From Anaerolinea sp. (lineage in GTDB: Bacteria > Chloroflexota > Anaerolineae > Anaerolineales > Anaerolineaceae): 64,000 nucleotides of DNA. The notes under the pieces are model-generated. The model was not told the origin of the DNA. It did not search any database and saw nothing but the letters and a program-made list of their open reading frames with translations. The position numbers and the translations under genes are program-made. The first letter of the stretch is position 1. The number at the start of each line of letters is the position of its first letter. The stretch covers positions 62,001 through 126,000 of the forward strand of contig DYEC01000012.1 of assembly GCA_020725865.1 (NCBI GenBank), in the 5' to 3' direction. Shown piece after piece: positions 60,549 through 64,000 of the stretch.

Positions 60549-61525
60549 AGGTTATTCGCCGAAGGTAAGCCGGCAACTGGCCTTGCCGATTTGACTGCTG
60601 AGACGATAGCATTCGCAACGACCTGTGCAGCAAAAGCACCCACAATATTGACATCTGCCTTGACTCTGTTTGTGGCAAGCGCAAAGATGGTGTCACCGTC
60701 CAGCATCGTATGAGCAGGACGCACTGTGATTGCAATTCCATCCTGTGCCATTTGAGCAACTTTATTTGCCTGCTCTTTGTTCAACCGGGCGTTTGTGGCA
60801 ACGACGCCAATCACTGTGTTTGCGGCGCTTGCAAATTTAAGGGTAGTCTGCCTCTGCATAGACTGCATGATTTGCAGTGTATCTGCAAAATACCTTTTCT
60901 TGTTGGCATCTCTTTGCCATACCCCGGCGATGATTTTTCCCGTAACCGGCTCAATGACATCCCCGAAAGCATTGACAACCATAATCGCGCCGATAACCAG
61001 ATTTCCAAGGCGTTTGCTGGAGGTTCCAATCCCGGCTTTGGTAGCATACTCCATACCCAGAATTTTACCAACAGTGGCTCCGTTCCCTGCGCCCGCATTG
61101 CCTTGTTGTGGTGGAGAGGATGTGGCATTCTGACAGGCTTTATATCCCATTGCTGCATCTGGTCGGACATTGGGATTACCCAATGCAAGGTCAAAGATGA
61201 CTGCTCCAGATACAATGGGGACATAAGTCACGCCGGTGTTAAACCCGATTTTTCTTTCTTCAAGAAATTTCATGACCCCGGCAGCCGCGTCCAGTCCAAA
61301 GGCTGATCCACCAGCAAGTAAAACTGCATGGACCTTATCTACCAGATGCATTGGGCGCATCAGATCAGTCTCCCGTGTACCTGGCGCGCCGCCGCGTTGA
61401 TCAACCCCCCCAGTAGCGCCTTTTTCACATAAAATTACTGTGCAACCTGTTAGAGCATCATCATTCTGGGCATGTCCCACTTTTATGCCGGGCACATCTG
61501 TAATTGCCTGATTCGTTTGCTCCAT
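60545..61525 (-). CDS. P1 (DmpA/BapA) family aminopeptidase
   Basis: 326 residues, cytoplasmic (no signal). [70 protein letters not shown] with the autocleavage/nucleophile region, and [15 protein letters not shown] are P1-family features. Members cleave themselves and remove N-terminal residues from peptides or beta-peptides. AAGGAG precedes the ATG and TATAAT lies at 61547-61552. Coupled to prs by a 4-base overlap. Confidence 0.9.
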   Translation of the reverse strand: MEQTNQAITDVPGIKVGHAQNDDALTGCTVILCEKGATGGVDQRGGAPGTRETDLMRPMHLVDKVHAVLLAGGSAFGLDAAAGVMKFLEERKIGFNTGVTYVPIVSGAVIFDLALGNPNVRPDAAMGYKACQNATSSPPQQGNAGAGNGATVGKILGMEYATKAGIGTSSKRLGNLVIGAIMVVNAFGDVIEPVTGKIIAGVWQRDANKKRYFADTLQIMQSMQRQTTLKFASAANTVIGVVATNARLNKEQANKVAQMAQDGIAITVRPAHTMLDGDTIFALATNRVKADVNIVGAFAAQVVANAIVSAVKSARPVAGLPSANNL

Positions 61526-61666
61526 AGATTGACTCCTTAAGTTATTATTATATCCAGAGAATGATTATCGCCAATGGTCACGGGTTCGTAATGTGGCCAT
61601 AAAGGTTTTTGATTGCTGAGGTAACTATGGCTTTGGATGACCCAATCAAGTTATTAGAGGTTTGCT

Positions 61667-63175
61667 ATGAGTAATATAGATGATGCAATCACGAGTACAG
61701 CTTTTGTCATTTTTGGGATTACCGGTGATTTGGCGAAACGCAAGCTGATCCCGGCGTTATATGAGTTGATTATCTCAGGGCAGTTAATTTCCCCTTTGTT
61801 TATTATTGGTTTTGCCCGGCGAGATTGGAGCGATGATACGTTACGAGACTTAATCAAAAACTCTATTACAGAATTTTCGCCTAATTTACCTTTAGAAAGC
61901 CAGGAATTAAACCGATTATTAGAGAAAGCAAGGTATGTTAGGTCTACCTTTGATGATCTGACCGGTTACCAAAAATTGGGGGCTTGTTTACAAGATTTAG
62001 GCGTGCAAAATCTATTGTTTTACCTGGCAACTCCTCCGGAAAACTACCTAGAGGTGATTCGCAATATTGGCACCAGCGGCTTAAATCAAGGTTGTGGTGG
62101 GTGGACACGTATTGTGGTCGAGAAGCCTTACGGAAGAGACCTGGAGTCCGCCAATGAGCTGGAAAAAGAAATTCATCAGGTATTTACAGAGAAACAGGTG
62201 TACCGGATTGATCATTATTTAGGCAAAGAAACGGTACAAAATATCCTTGTTTTTCGTTTCGCCAATGGTATTTTCGAACCCTTGTGGAATCATAAGTATG
62301 TAGATCATGTGCAAATCACCGTCTCGGAGACGCAAGGGATTGGGACGCGCGCCGGATATTATGAATCGGCAGGCGTCATAAGGGATGTATTCCAGAATCA
62401 TTTATTGCAATTGCTGACGCTAACCGCCATGGAGTCCCCGGTAACTTTTACTGCCGATGCTGTCCGCGACGAGAAAGTTAAGGTACTTCATGCTTTGCGT
62501 CCCTTGACTGGAGCAGAAGCTATAGCCAACACTTATCGTGCGCAATACGTGTCTGGGATGGTGGATGGAAAACGCGTGGTTGGTTATAAAGATGAGCCGG
62601 GTGTAAGAAGCGACTCGATTACAGAGACATATATGGCCGCTCGTGTGTTTGTGGATAACTGGCGCTGGGCGGGGGTGCCCTTTTATGTTCGTTCTGGTAA
62701 ACGATTGGCAGCCAGAGTGACCGAGATCGCTATTCAATTCAAGCAGGCGCCCTTATCACTGTTTAACCGGCACGATATGGCAGGCGATGCGCCGAATATT
62801 TTGGTTTTAAATATTCAGCCGGACGAGGGGATAACCCTGACTTTTGGCGCAAAGAAACCAGGATTTCAGAACCAGGTTTTACCAGTGATGATGAAATTTA
62901 ATTATGCGGAGTCATTTGGAAGTGAGCCCCCAGAGGCATATGTCCGCTTACTTCAAGATTGTCTGGTCGGGGATGCCACGCTCTTTACGCGCAGTGATGA
63001 GGTTCGTGCACAGTGGGCTTTTACAGATGGTATTTTGAATGCATGGAAATCGCAAAACCTGCGCAACTTACCTGTATATGAAGCCGGAACATGGGGACCT
63101 CCCGGTGCGGATGAATTTATTGGTAGAGATGGCCATTGCTGGCGCAATCCAACGGATGAGATTACGCCTCAATAG
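61667..63175 (+). CDS. zwf: Glucose-6-phosphate dehydrogenase
   Basis: 502 residues, normal length. FGITGDLAKRKLIPALYEL is the nucleotide fold, VEKPYGRDLESANELE and RIDHYLGKETVQNILVFRFAN form the substrate and catalytic site with the active His, and PFYVRSGKRLA is conserved. It oxidises glucose 6-phosphate to the lactone and reduces NADP. The gene stands alone in its orientation; no gnd or pgl follows. Confidence 0.97.
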   Translation: MSNIDDAITSTAFVIFGITGDLAKRKLIPALYELIISGQLISPLFIIGFARRDWSDDTLRDLIKNSITEFSPNLPLESQELNRLLEKARYVRSTFDDLTGYQKLGACLQDLGVQNLLFYLATPPENYLEVIRNIGTSGLNQGCGGWTRIVVEKPYGRDLESANELEKEIHQVFTEKQVYRIDHYLGKETVQNILVFRFANGIFEPLWNHKYVDHVQITVSETQGIGTRAGYYESAGVIRDVFQNHLLQLLTLTAMESPVTFTADAVRDEKVKVLHALRPLTGAEAIANTYRAQYVSGMVDGKRVVGYKDEPGVRSDSITETYMAARVFVDNWRWAGVPFYVRSGKRLAARVTEIAIQFKQAPLSLFNRHDMAGDAPNILVLNIQPDEGITLTFGAKKPGFQNQVLPVMMKFNYAESFGSEPPEAYVRLLQDCLVGDATLFTRSDEVRAQWAFTDGILNAWKSQNLRNLPVYEAGTWGPPGADEFIGRDGHCWRNPTDEITPQ

Positions 63176-63183
63176 ATTGGCAT

Positions 63184-63768
63184 TCACAAAGGTTGACCAC
63201 AGTTTGGACAGGCGCCCTCGCCTTTTTTAATGACGAAGCCACATTTTTTGCAGGTATCAGGCTGTTCACTACCCAGTGGCGCTCCACAAGCAATACAGCT
63301 TGGGCTTCCAATTGGGTTGGCAGTGCCGCAATAGCTGCAAGCGACTCTTTTCAGTCTTTCTGATAGCTCTTGCGTAATTCCAAGCGAACGGGCAGTACCA
63401 TCAACAACCTGCCAGACTTTTTCGGAAAGTTGCAAGGATTCAATATCTTGTGCTAAATCGTCCAGACGTCCTAGAAGGCTCAGAGGATTACGGAGTGCAG
63501 CGAGAGCAGTCATTCCTAAGCTCGCAGCTACGCCAAACCAGGCTTGTTGCCCTAGCCGCACAGAGACCCCATCTTCCATACTTTGGATATGGACAGTCAG
63601 AGCGGTATGTCCCCCAGAGTGGGCCATTTGAGAAGTAGTGATTTGAACAACAATTTTCTCGCCTTCGCCAATTTGTTGGGCGCGCAAATTGCCACGATTG
63701 AAATGGGCGATTAGGTCTGTGGCAAGGTCATGCGGCTTAATCTGCCCGTGATAGATTCGTTCTTCCAT
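63184..63768 (-). CDS. Zinc-ribbon protein with N-terminal unknown domain
   Basis: 194 residues from ATG 63768. Residues 1-135 form a compact alpha/beta domain (ERIYHGQIKPHDLATDLIAHF, GGHTALTVHIQSMEDGVSVRL, a hydrophobic VAASLGMTALAALRNPLSLL segment). The C-terminus has two zinc ribbons, CSYCGTANPIGSPSCIACG and CKKCGFVIKKGEGACPNCG. Function unknown. A TATAAT (63776-63781) lies only 7 bases before this ATG, so the longer frame to 63795 is excluded and the mRNA should be leaderless. Confidence 0.78.
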   Translation of the reverse strand: MEERIYHGQIKPHDLATDLIAHFNRGNLRAQQIGEGEKIVVQITTSQMAHSGGHTALTVHIQSMEDGVSVRLGQQAWFGVAASLGMTALAALRNPLSLLGRLDDLAQDIESLQLSEKVWQVVDGTARSLGITQELSERLKRVACSYCGTANPIGSPSCIACGAPLGSEQPDTCKKCGFVIKKGEGACPNCGQPL

Positions 63769-63775
63769 AGTTTCG

Positions 63776-63781
63776 ATTATA
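63776..63781 (-). promoter_or_regulatory. -10 box giving a leaderless zinc-ribbon mRNA
   Basis: TATAAT on the minus strand, 7 bases before ATG 63768; transcription would start on or next to the start codon. No -35 is convincing. Confidence 0.52.
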
Positions 63782-63814
63782 ATCACAAAACGCATGAATG
63801 AGAGAGGTTTTTCG

Positions 63815-64000
63815 ATGATTCGAAGGCTAAGTTTTATCCTTATGATGGTTCTGGCAGGTGGGGTTGCTTTAACGCTTGGAGTGGTTTATCCAATTCGTGC
63901 AGATGTGATGGCGCAAGCGCCAACCGTGGATATCCCAACGGTTACAAGTTCACCAAGCGGACCAATGATAACGGTTCGTCCGGACGCTGATCAACAGCAA
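63815..64000 (+). CDS. Secreted protein, 3' end outside the window
   Basis: 62 codons are visible from ATG 63815, preceded by GAGAGG at 63801-63806. The N-terminus MIRRLSFILMMVLAGGVALT is a signal peptide or anchor, followed after about residue 30 by a Thr/Pro/Ser linker and then MITVRPDADQQQ at the window edge. Such a start (TV-x-PDADQQQ after a linker) resembles exported SH3-like domain proteins, but too little is present for a firm assignment. Confidence 0.6.
   Translation, partial: MIRRLSFILMMVLAGGVALTLGVVYPIRADVMAQAPTVDIPTVTSSPSGPMITVRPDADQQQ

Noticed and set aside
60710-61306. 198-codon plus-strand reading frame opposite the P1 peptidase
   Set aside because: Antisense shadow of a well conserved gene; Cys/His-rich composition without a domain.

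Overview
The window looks like chromosomal DNA of an anaerobic or facultative bacterium of the Chloroflexota, most likely class Anaerolineae. This is an inference from gene content and style (diadenylate cyclase with YbbR partner, GldG-type ABC operon, DUF3048 and DUF4126 proteins, a long TPR protein rich in Glu/Pro, a K+-independent H+-pyrophosphatase), not from a marker gene. Nearly every base is used, operons overlap by a few bases, and TTG and GTG starts are common. I saw no insertion sequence, prophage, CRISPR array, rRNA or tRNA gene.

Layout. 1-5.8 kb: the end of an NAD(P)HX repair gene, a YtxH/membrane protein pair, a selenium-type DsrE protein (YedF C-terminal type) behind a structured RNA leader, a ROK sugar kinase, a HAD protein and a thioredoxin-CcdA fusion. 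5.9-8.7 kb: a Roadblock / V4R / response-regulator signalling operon ending in a polyprenol-phosphate mannosyltransferase. 8.7-10.9 kb: rsmA and a YabE-like wall protein, minus strand. 11.0-15.8 kb: TPP riboswitch, thiN and a thiBPQ-type transporter. 15.8-19.7 kb: DUF402, four small membrane proteins and a DUF3048 lipoprotein. 19.7-24.5 kb: coaE (with an extra C-terminal domain), cdaA, cdaR, der. 24.6-28.7 kb: a selenium operon yedE-tusA-csd-DUF3343-selD behind a second structured leader; selD itself contains an in-frame UGA read as selenocysteine. 28.8-32.2 kb: fni, a polyprenyl diphosphate synthase and an alpha-oxoamine synthase. 32.2-35.7 kb: DegV, CorA, a methyltransferase, a SufT-like protein and a SufR-like regulator. 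35.8-40.7 kb: alaS, pepA and a DJ-1/PfpI protein. 40.9-44.7 kb: a Flp pilin and gcvH-gcvPA-gcvPB behind a tandem glycine riboswitch. 44.7-49.9 kb: ndk, a 1028-residue TPR protein and the primary sigma factor. 50.0-53.8 kb: a Gld-type ABC exporter operon. 54.0-63.2 kb: hppA, a pseudouridine synthase, an LsrG-like monooxygenase with an Fe-alcohol dehydrogenase, DegV, prs, a P1 peptidase and zwf. 63.2-64.0 kb: a zinc-ribbon protein and the start of a secreted protein.

The most interesting signal is the selenium system. Two distant leaders, one before the YedF-type gene (about 2391-2523) and one before yedE (about 24687-24794), share one architecture although their sequences differ: a GCC-RGTY-GGC hairpin, a GTC start to the following linker, a 9-base segment perfectly complementary to the loop region of a downstream terminator-like hairpin, and a second small hairpin starting on the last base of that segment. 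The complementarity is kept while the bases change (GCACACGCC with GGCGTGTGC; CCGTATGCC with GGCATACGG). That is the pattern expected of one regulatory RNA class controlling selenium genes. The downstream selD begins at 27674 with a UGA (Sec) at codon 19 and a bacterial SECIS-like hairpin. Together these suggest a selenium-responsive regulon; the ligand is unknown.
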